A stretch of 32,970 bases of DNA from Patescibacteria group bacterium (GCA_029210915.1 JARGGJ010000017.1:1-32970); one strand, 5' to 3'; positions 6,220 through 14,933 are shown, counted from the first letter of the stretch. Notes: a model not told the origin generated them from the letters alone. Made by a program: numbers and translations.

Positions 6220-8019
6220 AATAATAAGTCTCGCCAATCTCAACTCATCATAACCAAAATCATCCCCCAGTTTTTCCTTTACCGGGCTGAGTAAATAACC
6301 ACCTGAAGTTTTAAAAGCTTCTACAATCGCTATAAGCCTGTCTTCATTAAAGGTTAAATGCGAAGCATCCACGTTTACACCGCTATCCAATGCTTTTTCC
6401 AAATGTTCCAAAACACTTAACGGTTTTAAACCTCTTAAATTGGCAACTTCATCTAACGATTTTTTCTTATTAAACAAATCCACGCTCATCATCACGGTCG
6501 AACTAACAGCCGTCTTAAAAATCGTTCGCGATTCCACAAACTGGGGCATATTTTCCTGCAGATCCTTATCTTCGCAATAAGCTTTGATATAGGTCAAAAA
6601 CTCTTCGCCATACTGTGCCAACTTTTCTTTTCCCACACCAAATATCTGCCCCATACTCTCCTCGCTTTGCGGATAATACAGCGCCATCTGTTGCAAGCTC
6701 TTATCGCCAAAAATAACATACGGCGGAACTCCCCTGCCTTCTGCAATCTCTCTGCGCAATCCTCTCAAAATCTCGAAAAGCTCTTCATCAAAACTTTCAA
6801 CTTCCGCACCTGCCGAAAAAGTTTTCTCGGCAACAACCGGCACACAAACATCACAACCTCCGCAATTGTTTTTGCTATATTCTTCACCAAAATACTCTAA
6901 AAGATAACTTCTACGGCAATTCTTAAGCTCTCCATACTCCACAACATCTTGTAATTGTTTTCTAGCCCTGGTTTGCTCAAGCGCGCTATCCATCATACGA
7001 ATAAAATATTCGTGCTTAAACATGTCTCCTTTAGAAAAAAACAAAATGCACTTACTGGGCAAGCCATCTCTCCCGGCACGCCCGGTTTCCTGATAATATC
7101 CTTCAACCGATTTTGGCATATCCACGTGCGCCACAAGCCTTACATCCGGCTTATCGATTCCCATCCCGAAAGCGATAGTGGCGCAAATCACACTTACTTT
7201 ATCTTTAATAAAAGCTTCTTGAACTCTGGATCGCCTATCCGCCTCCATACCCGCATGATAAAACGCGGCATTAATCCCATTAGCCTTTAAATCTGCTGCC
7301 ATCTTCTCTGTTCGCTTACGTGATAAACAATAAATAATAGCCGATTGATTCGGATCATTTTGTAAAAATCTAACAAGCTTTTGCAAAACCTGTTTTTTTG
7401 GCATTACCCTGTAACTCAAATTTGGCCTGTCAAAACTGGATTGAAAAACTTTTGCATCCCGCAATTTTAATTGATCCAAAATATCTTCCTTTACCCGCTT
7501 ATTTGCCGTCGCAGTTAATGCCAATACCGGCGCGCACGGAAAAAGCTCGCGCACAGCCCTCAAATTGCGGTAATCCGGCCTAAAATCATGCCCCCACTCA
7601 CTTATACAGTGCGCCTCATCCACCGCAAACAAGCTCACTTTTAAGCTCACTAAAAACTCCTGTACCCTTGGAATCGCCAACCTCTCGGGTGCCAAATACA
7701 ACAGCTTAATCTCCCCGCTCTGCGCCGCACGCTCAACTTTGGCAATCTCCGCATAATCCAAACTACTATTGATGTATGCCGCCGGTATCCCGTTCGCCCT
7801 AAGCGCATCTACCTGATCTTTCATGAGTGCAATAAGCGGTGAAACCACAATCGTAATCCCCGCCATCTCCAAAGCCGGCAACTGATAGCAAAGCGATTTC
7901 CCCCCGCCCGTAGGCATCAAAACCAAACCCTCACGCCCCGACATAACATGATCGATCACTTCTTTCTGAAGTGGCTTGAACTCGTCGTAGCCGAAGTACT
8001 TTTTCAACTTATCTAACAT
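6193..8019 (-). CDS. recQ: ATP-dependent DNA helicase RecQ
   Basis: A 608-aa superfamily 2 helicase that unwinds DNA 3'-5' in recombination and repair. Visible motifs: Walker A MPTGGGKS (35-42), DEAH box (134-137) with the RecQ-specific aromatic-rich loop after it (ISEWGHDFRPDY), motif VI QETGRAGRDG (310-319) and a zinc site of four cysteines (368, 386, 389, 392). An HRDC domain spans ~408-485 and a helix-turn-helix HTH_40-like domain ~505-595. The winged-helix RQC domain normally between zinc site and HRDC is missing: only ~15 residues separate them. The last seven codons (SQITNDK) are read from a dispersed AT-rich repeat. No Shine-Dalgarno site is seen before the ATG. Confidence 0.95.
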   Translation of the reverse strand: MLDKLKKYFGYDEFKPLQKEVIDHVMSGREGLVLMPTGGGKSLCYQLPALEMAGITIVVSPLIALMKDQVDALRANGIPAAYINSSLDYAEIAKVERAAQSGEIKLLYLAPERLAIPRVQEFLVSLKVSLFAVDEAHCISEWGHDFRPDYRNLRAVRELFPCAPVLALTATANKRVKEDILDQLKLRDAKVFQSSFDRPNLSYRVMPKKQVLQKLVRFLQNDPNQSAIIYCLSRKRTEKMAADLKANGINAAFYHAGMEADRRSRVQEAFIKDKVSVICATIAFGMGIDKPDVRLVAHVDMPKSVEGYYQETGRAGRDGLPSKCILFFSKGDMFKHEYFIRMMDSALEQTRARKQLQDVVEYGELKNCRRSYLLEYFGEEYSKNNCGGCDVCVPVVAEKTFSAGAEVESFDEELFEILRGLRREIAEGRGVPPYVIFGDKSLQQMALYYPQSEESMGQIFGVGKEKLAQYGEEFLTYIKAYCEDKDLQENMPQFVESRTIFKTAVSSTVMMSVDLFNKKKSLDEVANLRGLKPLSVLEHLEKALDSGVNVDASHLTFNEDRLIAIVEAFKTSGGYLLSPVKEKLGDDFGYDELRLARLIIKSQITNDK

Positions 8020-8030
8020 AATTATATTTA

Positions 8031-8114
8031 ATTAATAAATAACAAATAATAAATAACAAAGCGAGCGGATCTTATTTAAATAACAAATTATGAATAATAA
8101 ATAACAAAGCGAGT
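8031..8114 (-). repeat. Two inverted copies of the CCGCTCGC-TTATT repeat
   Basis: Copy one is 8031-8070 (AATAAATAACAAAGCGAGCGG) and copy two 8078-8114 (ending AAGCGAGTAG). Both are in the opposite orientation to the copies at 8571-8619 and 8711-8753, so together they frame the four-helix-bundle gene at 8156-8539. Confidence 0.7.
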
Positions 8115-8155
8115 AGATGGGATTATATAATATTTAATATCAACATATTGCTTTA

Positions 8156-8539
8156 TTATTTGTTATTTGTGATTTGTAATTTATTTGAGTCATTAGTTTT
8201 ACATGTTTTTAACGTTTTTGTAAGTATCTTAACAATTTCAACACAATCTTCTCTTAATAATTCAGCTTCTTCCAAAGATAACAGTTCCGAATCTCTTATC
8301 AACCTTATCCAATAATCAGTTTCTCTGGTCTCTTTCAAGGCAATGTGAACTTTATGTATAAAATCCGCTCTTGATTGCGCACCGGCAGCCTCTTCCAAAT
8401 TGGCACCGATCGAGGTTCCACTCCTTAACATCTGTTTCGACAATACAAACTCTCTTTTTTTATCAATTAAATAGTAATTAATCTTAACAACTTTCAAAGC
8501 AAAAGCATAGCTCTTCTCCACCGCAATATTTTCCTTCAT
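8156..8539 (-). CDS. Four-helix-bundle protein (S23/IVP-like), copy A
   Basis: A 127-aa protein of the 23S rRNA intervening-sequence (IVP)/TIGR02436 four-helix-bundle family. The hallmark is the second helix: LSKQMLRSGTSIGANLEEAAGAQSRADF, followed by HKVHIALKETRETDYWIRLI. Family members form small oligomers; relatives occur in 23S rRNA intervening sequences and as the Avd accessory protein of diversity-generating retroelements. The cellular role of standalone copies is not established. The C-terminal residues KLQITNNK come from the same AT-rich repeat that ends recQ. Inverted copies of that repeat stand on both sides of the gene. No Shine-Dalgarno site is evident. Confidence 0.88.
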   Translation of the reverse strand: MKENIAVEKSYAFALKVVKINYYLIDKKREFVLSKQMLRSGTSIGANLEEAAGAQSRADFIHKVHIALKETRETDYWIRLIRDSELLSLEEAELLREDCVEIVKILTKTLKTCKTNDSNKLQITNNK

Positions 8540-8570
8540 ATGACTTCTTTTTAAATTAATAAAATAAATT

Positions 8571-8619
8571 GATACCGCTCGCTTTATTATTTGCTATTTA
8601 TTATTTGGTATTTGTAATT
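8571..8619 (+). repeat. CCGCTCGC-TTATT repeat, upstream of copy A gene
   Basis: It starts GATACCGCTCGCTTTATTAT and continues with TTTGCTATTTATTATTTGG. It is a direct repeat of 8711-8753 and an inverted repeat of 8031-8070. Confidence 0.7.
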
Positions 8620-8634
8620 TGTAGTTTAATATTT

Positions 8635-8672
8635 AGTTCCGCTTTCAGCGATAGCACGGGCGAATACGAGAT
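8635..8672. repeat. TTCCGCTTTCAGCG element
   Basis: AGTTCCGCTTTCAGCG followed by TAGCACGGGCGAA; the second copy at about 6018-6050 differs at a few bases. It lies between two CCGCTCGC-TTATT repeats and is followed by a small dyad CGAATACGAGATTCG. Confidence 0.5.
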
Positions 8673-8710
8673 TCGCGCCCTACGATTTTTTTGTAATTTG
8701 TAAATTAATT

Positions 8711-8753
8711 GATACCGCTCGCTTTATTATTTGTTATTTATTATTTGTAATTT
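8711..8753 (+). repeat. CCGCTCGC-TTATT repeat, further copy
   Basis: GATACCGCTCGCTTTATTAT then TTGTTATTTATTATTTGTAA. Nearly identical over about 40 bases to 8571-8619. Confidence 0.7.
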
Positions 8754-8811
8754 AATCATGTAATACCCGTGCCATAGCCAGTAATGTATGTCAAGAGGGT
8801 AAGTTGTGCAA

Positions 8812-8842
8812 AATAAAAAAACAACCCCATTTCGAGGCTGTT
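8812..8842 (-). terminator. Terminator of the pilus operon
   Basis: On the minus strand AACAGCC (8842-8836) pairs with GGGTTGTT, followed by a run of T (8819-8812). It lies 19 bp after the last pilin gene. Confidence 0.8.
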
Positions 8843-8860
8843 TTATCTAACTCTTAAAAA

Positions 8861-9331
8861 CTATTGAGTTACTGTAATATCATCTACCCCTTCCATTTCA
8901 GTTTGAGGCGCTGCTATTGTTATACGATTTGTCGTTGTGTTCATTTCAATTGTATAACCAGTATTATAATCTGAACAACTATCGAAATAGTATGTATTTT
9001 GATCAATTGGATCAAAAGGCATTGCCGCTAAATTATTTGGTACCAAGCAAGAACAAAGATCGTAACCATCAGGCGTTGATGTTGAATGAATAGGTGTGGT
9101 CGAAGTAGGAATTGCATCGTCACATGTCCATGTACCTCTATTTTCTGCCATATTTTGTTGAATTGCATTCGACAAAACTGATACGTGACTCCAGCGCTCG
9201 GAATTGCGAGCTTGTTGGAATTGACGTGCGGGATTTAAAGCTATAATAACGGCACCTGCTAACACTGCTATCAAAGCGATAACAATGAGCAACTCGATTA
9301 ATGTAAAACCACTTTTGAATGTGTGTTTCAT
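8861..9331 (-). CDS. Type IV prepilin (GspG/PilA-like)
   Basis: A 156-aa class III signal peptide protein. The prepilin peptidase site is KSG|FTLIE (cleavage after Gly8; Glu13 is the conserved fifth residue), followed by a long hydrophobic helix LLIVIALIAVLAGAVIIALNPARQFQQARNSER; the NPARQFQQARNSERWS segment is typical of GspG-type pilins. Four cysteines (TCDD, CSC, SCSD) could form disulfides in the globular head. It is the last gene of the operon and has its own leader of ~85 bp, in which an AGGAGGG sits ~40 bases before the ATG, too far to serve it. It is probably the major or most expressed pilin. Confidence 0.88.
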   Translation of the reverse strand: MKHTFKSGFTLIELLIVIALIAVLAGAVIIALNPARQFQQARNSERWSHVSVLSNAIQQNMAENRGTWTCDDAIPTSTTPIHSTSTPDGYDLCSCLVPNNLAAMPFDPIDQNTYYFDSCSDYNTGYTIEMNTTTNRITIAAPQTEMEGVDDITVTQ

Positions 9332-9416
9332 AAATAAAACTTTTTAATGAAAGAACGGTATTAATTTACGTCCCTCCTAAATTAATTACTAGCTACGAGA
9401 GTATATCATACTTCCA

Positions 9417-9824
9417 CTAAAAAGTGGCTACTTCTTCCCAGGAGTTTATCAACACAGGCGCTCTGCCACTTAACAAGATGCGATACCTTGCGATTTGTTT
9501 ATTTACCTCTGAATAAGTTTCTATTGTCCAAATATTTGCGTTAAACAATATTGGCCTTATTGTACATTCCATATCGGCAACAGCCAAAACTTCATTACCG
9601 CTATAAGTTTCATCTCTACCCAACCTATCTATTGCCTGCTCCGCGCAAGCAGTGGCGGCCGCCGAGGCTAAAGCTTTATTTTCTATGGCCAATGTTGATT
9701 GCGTTTCTCTTGCGATAGCTGTTATTCCGATGGTAACTGCAGTTAAAGTTAAAAATCCCAAAATTAATATGGAGGTTATCATAACCTGCCCTGGCGCCTT
9801 ATGTGCAAATAAACCTATTTTCAT
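9417..9824 (-). CDS. PilX-like pilus assembly protein
   Basis: A 135-aa protein with a short N-terminus and one hydrophobic helix (APGQVMITSILILGFLTLTAVTIGITA, residues 10-36), then a mostly alpha/beta head (AIARETQSTLAIENKALASAAATACAEQAIDRL). This layout matches PilX-type minor pilins (the PGQV.I start), which lack the Glu5 of true prepilins. It lies 2 bp after the PilW-like gene in the same operon. The exact role is inferred from context. Confidence 0.7.
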   Translation of the reverse strand: MKIGLFAHKAPGQVMITSILILGFLTLTAVTIGITAIARETQSTLAIENKALASAAATACAEQAIDRLGRDETYSGNEVLAVADMECTIRPILFNANIWTIETYSEVNKQIARYRILLSGRAPVLINSWEEVATF

Positions 9825-9826
9825 AT

Positions 9827-10321
9827 TTACTTTCTAATTACAGCTGTTGTTGTAACCGTTAAATCCGGGTAAGAGCTGTCTGCTCCGCGCAATTTGCCAT
9901 AAACCACCATGCGCACCATTGGCGCGGTAGAACTTACTCTAAAAATTTGAAAATCTTGAATATCAACCTCTTCGGATGTTAAAGGCATGGGTTGCCCAAC
10001 CCCTTGTTGTACATAAATAACTCCATCTTGAACGTTAATAACTGTAGGGCTTAGGGCGGATTCTTTCATGCTTAAAACAATCTCTTCGGAATTTGTACCG
10101 ACTAAAGGCGATGTAATATCCTCCGCTTGATTAACCATTGTTGTTATTCTGCTCATCGTAAAACGATAATTTTCTTCGAGGATTATTGATGCCCTTACTT
10201 TACTCCTTACGGTTAAAGTAACCGAAGCAAGCATAATAACTCCCAACATAACCAGGCCAACCATGGCTGTGTAAATTAAAACTTCTATAAGTGTGAAACC
10301 GGATTTTACCGAACTGCGCAT
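9827..10321 (-). CDS. Minor prepilin, PilW/PulJ-like
   Basis: A 164-aa pseudopilin with cleavage site KSG|FTLIE (Gly8, Glu13) and helix VLIYTAMVGLVMLGVIMLASVTL. The head shows NYRFTMSRITTMVNQAEDI and a beta-rich C-terminus, like PilW/GspJ minor pilins that prime pilus assembly. It lies 2 bp from each neighbour, so translation is probably coupled. Confidence 0.82.
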   Translation of the reverse strand: MRSSVKSGFTLIEVLIYTAMVGLVMLGVIMLASVTLTVRSKVRASIILEENYRFTMSRITTMVNQAEDITSPLVGTNSEEIVLSMKESALSPTVINVQDGVIYVQQGVGQPMPLTSEEVDIQDFQIFRVSSTAPMVRMVVYGKLRGADSSYPDLTVTTTAVIRK

Positions 10322-10323
10322 AA

Positions 10324-11751
10324 TTATTGTGAAGTTATTATCCTCAAAGCATCGTTGGATCTAATAGACATATAGATTGTGTTATTTTCCAGATCCATAT
10401 CAACCGCCAATTGCGGAAAATTCAAACCGGTCCAGTACATAAGATTAGCGGGATCCGAAGCTCTGTATACCTGAAATTCTTGTGAGCTGTAAGAAGTGGC
10501 AATAAACATTAAACCATCGGCCGCGTATGCTGAATATACATCATTACTAAATTCCATAGATCCCAACAATTGCGGATTATTCTTATCTGTAACATTATAA
10601 ATCACAATTTCCGGAGAATTTGCTGTACCATCCGCTTTTCTCGAAACATATAAACGATTGTCTTGATAGTTTACAAAAACACTCAAAGCATCATTGGTAT
10701 TTGGTAGATTTAAAGATGCTGTAACCGTTGGATTGGCAGGATTTGATATATCTAATATTACAACTTCATTATCATCTTGGCTTGTTGCTAAGTATAATGT
10801 ATCACCATTAATAAAAATATTATTTACATCAGCGCCAATTTCCAAATTATTTAATACACTTGGTGTTGAAGGATTGGAAACATTAATCGTATATAGTTCC
10901 GATCCGGCGTCGTTGGCCGTGCCAATAAACACAGTTGTACCGGTAGCGGCTATTGCCAAAGCTTGTGATGTGTTACCTATTAATCTGTAAGAACTTATCA
11001 GGTATGGATTATTCGGATCGCTAATATTGGCAATCTGTAGTTGATTGGATGCATCTTGATTGGCTAAAAAAACAAAATCACCCGCAACATCAACACCATT
11101 TAAACCCGGCGATGTATCAATTTGACCAACAATAACAGGGCTAATTCCATTTGATACATCAACTACAAAAAAATCGGGTTTGGCGGCAGAAGAAGCTTGA
11201 GCCGACATATACAATATACCATTTCTCACTACCAAACCGGTTGGCGTATTACCGGGGCCCAAATCAACAGAACCCAAAGTTGTAGGATAGCCCCAATCGC
11301 CCTCCAGTAGAGGCTCAACTATTTCTCTCCAATTCGATAAATTTGTCGCAAGCATAATAGATCGTAAAGCCGTAGTCCCCGGCCATGTAACCCACGATAT
11401 TACACTGCGTTCATTCTCGCTAATGTCATCAATTAAAATTTTCCTTGTAAACTTTCCAACGCCCTCTTCTGTTCCGGCAAAATTCCACTCTCCGCTGTAA
11501 ACAAGCCCATGAGTGCCGGTTGCTAAATACTCCCAACCCATATCTCGGATGGATCTGGATGCCTCCAAACCCTCTTGCGCCAAATAAATCGCTTCCAAAG
11601 CATTTTGCCCTCTTGTCATATAGGCCAATTGATTATTTAGATAAACCGACAAAGAGGAAGCAAAAATTGCCAGCAAAGCAACAGCCAAAATAACCTCGAT
11701 CAATGATTGTCCAATCAATTTTTTTAATTGGTATTTTTTATTCTTTTTCAT
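10324..11751 (-). CDS. Prepilin fused to a beta-propeller of LVIVD-type repeats
   Basis: A 475-aa protein. Residues 1-~40 are a class III prepilin leader and helix (KKLIG|QSLIEVILAVALLAIFASSL; Gly14, Glu19), PilV/GspI-like. Residues ~40-165 are a pilin head. Residues ~165-475 are about seven repeats of the kind VDVSNGISPVIVGQIDTS, ANISDPNNPYLISSYRL, INVSNPSTPSVLNNLE, LDISNPANPTVTASLN, YNVTDKNNPQLLGSM, i.e. D-[IV]-S-[ND]-P-x-x-P motifs of LVIVD propellers. In analogy with PilY1, a propeller at the pilus tip would suit adhesion or ligand sensing; this is inference. Fused propellers are unusual for a PilV-type pilin. Confidence 0.85.
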   Translation of the reverse strand: MKKNKKYQLKKLIGQSLIEVILAVALLAIFASSLSVYLNNQLAYMTRGQNALEAIYLAQEGLEASRSIRDMGWEYLATGTHGLVYSGEWNFAGTEEGVGKFTRKILIDDISENERSVISWVTWPGTTALRSIMLATNLSNWREIVEPLLEGDWGYPTTLGSVDLGPGNTPTGLVVRNGILYMSAQASSAAKPDFFVVDVSNGISPVIVGQIDTSPGLNGVDVAGDFVFLANQDASNQLQIANISDPNNPYLISSYRLIGNTSQALAIAATGTTVFIGTANDAGSELYTINVSNPSTPSVLNNLEIGADVNNIFINGDTLYLATSQDDNEVVILDISNPANPTVTASLNLPNTNDALSVFVNYQDNRLYVSRKADGTANSPEIVIYNVTDKNNPQLLGSMEFSNDVYSAYAADGLMFIATSYSSQEFQVYRASDPANLMYWTGLNFPQLAVDMDLENNTIYMSIRSNDALRIITSQ

Positions 11752-11752
11752 A

Positions 11753-12190
11753 TTATTTAATTTCTATGGTTCCAATACTGCTAATCGTGACCGATTTATG
11801 ACGCATGCCATCAGTTAATAATAAATCTACTGCTGTTACCGGAACTCCATAAGGCCGTGTAAAGGCAACTTCATCAGCCCCTGTTAAGGTTACTTGATTG
11901 CTAAAATTTGTTACTAAATCAAATTGCGGATCCCTGCTTACGTAATCATCTCCTTTATATCTAACTATTTCGTTAGAGAAAAATGCCACTCCCCATGCCG
12001 AGTCATAAGTACCCGCTATTGTATCCGATTGCGCAGCGTAAATCTCGCCTCTCGTAGCATCAAGTACTCTGTCAAATTCACTGCTTCTAATAGAAGTGTT
12101 ACTAATTGCCGCGGTTAAACCAACCAAAGCCCCCATCAAACCTAACACAATTAGCAATTCTACCAGAGTCATTCCTTTAAATTTTTTCAT
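11753..12190 (-). CDS. Minor prepilin, GspH/FimT-like
   Basis: A 145-aa pseudopilin with leader MKKFKG|MTLVE (cleavage after Gly6, Glu11) and helix LLIVLGLMGALVGLTAAISNTSI. The head has the FDRVLDATRGEIYAAQSDTIAG helix and a beta-sheet with WGVAFFSN, common to GspH/FimT. It is 3 bp after pilC and 1 bp before the propeller pilin. Confidence 0.82.
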   Translation of the reverse strand: MKKFKGMTLVELLIVLGLMGALVGLTAAISNTSIRSSEFDRVLDATRGEIYAAQSDTIAGTYDSAWGVAFFSNEIVRYKGDDYVSRDPQFDLVTNFSNQVTLTGADEVAFTRPYGVPVTAVDLLLTDGMRHKSVTISSIGTIEIK

Positions 12191-12193
12191 AAT

Positions 12194-13294
12194 TTACATA
12201 TGAATACCCTGAGTAATCTGATATATGGGAGTGATTATGGAAAGTGCCACAAACCCCACCAACAAACCAACAAGCATTAAAGTAACCGGCTCGATTAAAG
12301 TGGAAAAATTTTGTGTAATACCATCAACCTCTTTTTCCGTAAATTCCGCCATGGATATAAGACTTTCGGAAAGTTTACCGGTTCTTTCGCCAACACCAAC
12401 CATACTTGCGGCGATTCTGGAAAACAACAAAGGATGCCTTTGCAATTCCTCCCCTATTGTTTCACCTCTATCAACCGCAACGGTAATTATTTCCAACTCT
12501 TTTCTATAAACAGGATTATCGATAGAATTTGCCGTAACCTTTAATGCCGGCACAATCGCGACACCGCTCGATAGCAGCGTTCCCAAGATTCGTGAAAATT
12601 GCGCGGTCTCCATCTCTCTAAAAAGTGTATTTAAAACCGGTATATATAAAATAAACTTATAAAATGTATAACTGACAACGTTAATACGCATCATTAAAGA
12701 AAACGCCACCACAACAAACACAATACCCACCACAACAAACGGCCAATAAGAGGTCATAAACGCACTTATTGCCAGCAAAGCTCGTGTGGTAGGAGGTAAT
12801 TGTACATTTAGTGTGGTAAATAATGGCAAAATCTTGGGCAACATGAAAAAAGCTAAATAAATAGCTATACCAATTGAACCCATAAATACAATAACCGGAT
12901 ATAACAATGCGGATCTTACTTTGCTTTTAACCTCTTGTGATTTTTCCAATTGAATCGACATGTAACGCAACGTATCCGATAAAGTCCCCGATGTCTCACC
13001 AACACTTATTGAGTTAACAAAGAAAGAATCAAATATTTTAGGAAATTTGGCAAAACAAGTATGAAGCGGTAGTCCATCGGCCAAATCCGCTATCGCGACA
13101 CTGATTATATATTTCAAAGTTGATTGATCTATTTGCTCTTTTAAGATATTCAATGCCTCATGCAAAGGTATCCCCGCATCCAACATGCTCGCCAAATGTT
13201 TTGCAAAAACAATTTTATCCTTTGCCGAAAGACTCAGCATAAAAGGCTTTGGTGTATTTGGCGTATTCGGTTTTTTGGAAATTGTTTTCTTCAT
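12194..13294 (-). CDS. pilC: Type IV pilus inner membrane platform protein PilC
   Basis: A 366-aa GspF/PilC family protein that anchors the pilus motor in the cytoplasmic membrane. It has two GspF domains: FAKHLASMLDAGIPLHEALNILKEQ (first) and FSRILGTLLSSGVAIVPALKVTANS (second). Transmembrane segments lie at ~135-155 (LLYPVIVFMGSIGIAIYLAFF), ~175-200 and at the C-terminus (LMLVGLLVGFVALSIITPIYQ). It is slightly shorter than the usual ~400 aa because the N-terminal tail is short. It starts 1 bp after pilB on the same strand. Confidence 0.95.
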   Translation of the reverse strand: MKKTISKKPNTPNTPKPFMLSLSAKDKIVFAKHLASMLDAGIPLHEALNILKEQIDQSTLKYIISVAIADLADGLPLHTCFAKFPKIFDSFFVNSISVGETSGTLSDTLRYMSIQLEKSQEVKSKVRSALLYPVIVFMGSIGIAIYLAFFMLPKILPLFTTLNVQLPPTTRALLAISAFMTSYWPFVVVGIVFVVVAFSLMMRINVVSYTFYKFILYIPVLNTLFREMETAQFSRILGTLLSSGVAIVPALKVTANSIDNPVYRKELEIITVAVDRGETIGEELQRHPLLFSRIAASMVGVGERTGKLSESLISMAEFTEKEVDGITQNFSTLIEPVTLMLVGLLVGFVALSIITPIYQITQGIHM

Positions 13295-13295
13295 A

Positions 13296-14591
13296 TTAAT
13301 CTCGAATAACCCTAAGCATTTCTTCTAAAGAAGTAATACCATTTACAGCCTTTACAAAAGCATCCTCTAGCATTGTTGTCATTCCGCTCTCTTGCGCGGC
13401 CTTTTGTATCTCATCCGCACTGGCCCTGCGCATTATTAACCGCTTTACAGCTTCATTGATTTCTAAAACCTCGTATATTCCAACCCGTTTCGCGTAACCC
13501 GTATGATTACAAGCCTCACAACCCTCTGCACGCCAAGCTTTATCGAGTGTAACCAGCAATTTCTCGGGTATAACTCCCACCAGGGCTTCACGTTCATCTT
13601 TTGTTGGAGAATATTGCGTTCTGCATTTTTCACAAAGCCTGCGAACCAACCTTTGGCCTATTGCGATATTTACGGTTGAGGCAATTAAAAACGGTTCAAT
13701 TCCCATGTCCAACAAACGTGGCAAGGTGGTTGCGGCGTCATTGGTATGAATGGTGGAAAGCAATAAGTGGCCCGTCATGGCCGCATTAACAGCAATCCCC
13801 GATGTCTCGTTATCGCGAATTTCACCAACCATAATAATATTAGGGTCTTGGCGCACAATAGACCTTAAACCGGCGGCAAAAGTTAAATTGGTTTGTGTGT
13901 TTACCTGTATTTGAGTTATCCCCTGCACCGAATACTCGATTGGATCTTCGATGGTAACAATGGAAACTTCTCGTTTATTTAAAATTTGCAATATGGAATA
14001 CAAAGTTGTGGTTTTACCCGAACCGGTTGGCCCCGTAGCCAAAATCATTCCATGAGGCCGATTAATATAATGATTAATAATCTGCAAATCACGGTCCGCA
14101 AAACCCAAATCATCCAAACTAATCAAACGCGCCTCCCCAACCAACAAACGCATCACAACATCTTCTCCACTGTAAGTTGGTACAATCGAAACACGCAAAT
14201 CAATACTAATGCCATTTTCCACAATTTTAAAACGCCCATCTTGAGCCATTGAATGCTCATCTGTCCTTAAACCCGAAAGAACTTTTATGCGTGTAATAAT
14301 AAGAGGTTGATCATCTTTTGGTAAATTCAAAATATCATAAACAATTCCATCTATTCGATACCTAATAATCAATGATTCACTGGTTGGATCAATATGAATA
14401 TCCGAAGCTTTTGCCTCCCAAGCCTTAACAATAATCAAATTAACCAGCTGAGTTATGGATGTAACCCCATCAAACTCCTCAATTCCGGGCACTAATTTCA
14501 TTTCTTTGGTCCGATTTATGCTTTCCAGTAAAATATCCTCCAATTGTTGATTGGAGTTATCAGATTTTTTAGCTTGAACCTTATCTGTCAT
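13296..14591 (-). CDS. pilB: Type IV pilus assembly ATPase PilB
   Basis: A 431-aa GspE/PilB hexameric ATPase that drives pilus extension. It has Walker A GPTGSGKTT (residues ~187-195 from the ATG at 14591), Asp box VTIEDPIEY, Walker B IIMVGEIRD, His box STIHTND, and the zinc-binding pair CEKC...CEAC of the extension ATPases. The N-terminal MshEN/T2SSE_N domain of full-length PilB (~560 aa) is absent. I prefer ATG 14591: an in-frame GTG at 14609 overlaps the -10 box TATAGT. First gene of the pilus operon. No pilT, pilD or pilMNO genes are in the window. Confidence 0.93.
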   Translation of the reverse strand: MTDKVQAKKSDNSNQQLEDILLESINRTKEMKLVPGIEEFDGVTSITQLVNLIIVKAWEAKASDIHIDPTSESLIIRYRIDGIVYDILNLPKDDQPLIITRIKVLSGLRTDEHSMAQDGRFKIVENGISIDLRVSIVPTYSGEDVVMRLLVGEARLISLDDLGFADRDLQIINHYINRPHGMILATGPTGSGKTTTLYSILQILNKREVSIVTIEDPIEYSVQGITQIQVNTQTNLTFAAGLRSIVRQDPNIIMVGEIRDNETSGIAVNAAMTGHLLLSTIHTNDAATTLPRLLDMGIEPFLIASTVNIAIGQRLVRRLCEKCRTQYSPTKDEREALVGVIPEKLLVTLDKAWRAEGCEACNHTGYAKRVGIYEVLEINEAVKRLIMRRASADEIQKAAQESGMTTMLEDAFVKAVNGITSLEEMLRVIRD

Positions 14592-14607
14592 AAATATTTG
14601 CTGTGGC

Positions 14608-14637
14608 ACTATAGCATTTTTGCGGACTTTGCGCCAA
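14608..14637 (-). promoter_or_regulatory. Promoter of the pilus operon (TTGGCG-18-TATAGT)
   Basis: On the minus strand TTGGCG (14637-14632), spacer 18, TATAGT (14613-14608). The predicted start of transcription is near 14601, about 10 bases before the pilB ATG, so the mRNA leader is very short. Confidence 0.6.
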
Positions 14638-14727
14638 AAACAGAACTTTATTAATTAATTAATAAATAATAAATAATAAAGCGAGCGGTATGATTTATTT
14701 TAATTATTTATTAATTAATAATTTATT

Positions 14728-14830
14728 AAAAACCTCAGATATTATCCGAGGTTTTTAATTTCAATTTTTTATTTATTTTTATCCTTAGCATCGTCGAAGT
14801 GTTTCATACCTTCATTCCTTCATTTTTATA
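14728..14830. repeat. Direct repeat 1 with terminator-like hairpin, left of the NUDIX cassette
   Basis: A stretch starting AAAAACCTCAGATATTATCC and continuing through TTTTTAATTTCAATTTT, ATCCTTAGCAT and CATTCCTTCATTTTT is repeated at 16951-17050 with small differences. The hairpin at its head (CCTCAGATATTATCCGAGG) with A- and T-runs looks like a bidirectional terminator, but here it sits in a divergent promoter region where no gene ends, which suggests duplication or insertion. Confidence 0.7.
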
Positions 14831-14904
14831 TTTTTCTTTCATTATTCTTTACAAACTTTTAGCTATATAAACACTATTTTTAAACATAATACTCTAATCC
14901 GGTA

Positions 14905-14933
14905 TTGACATTTAATCAAATACACTGTAAGAA
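14905..14933 (+). promoter_or_regulatory. Promoter of the NUDIX/radical SAM/CYTH unit
   Basis: TTGACA (14905-14910), spacer 17, then TAAGAA (14928-14933) preceded by TG. The -10 is weak but the -35 is perfect. Confidence 0.5.
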
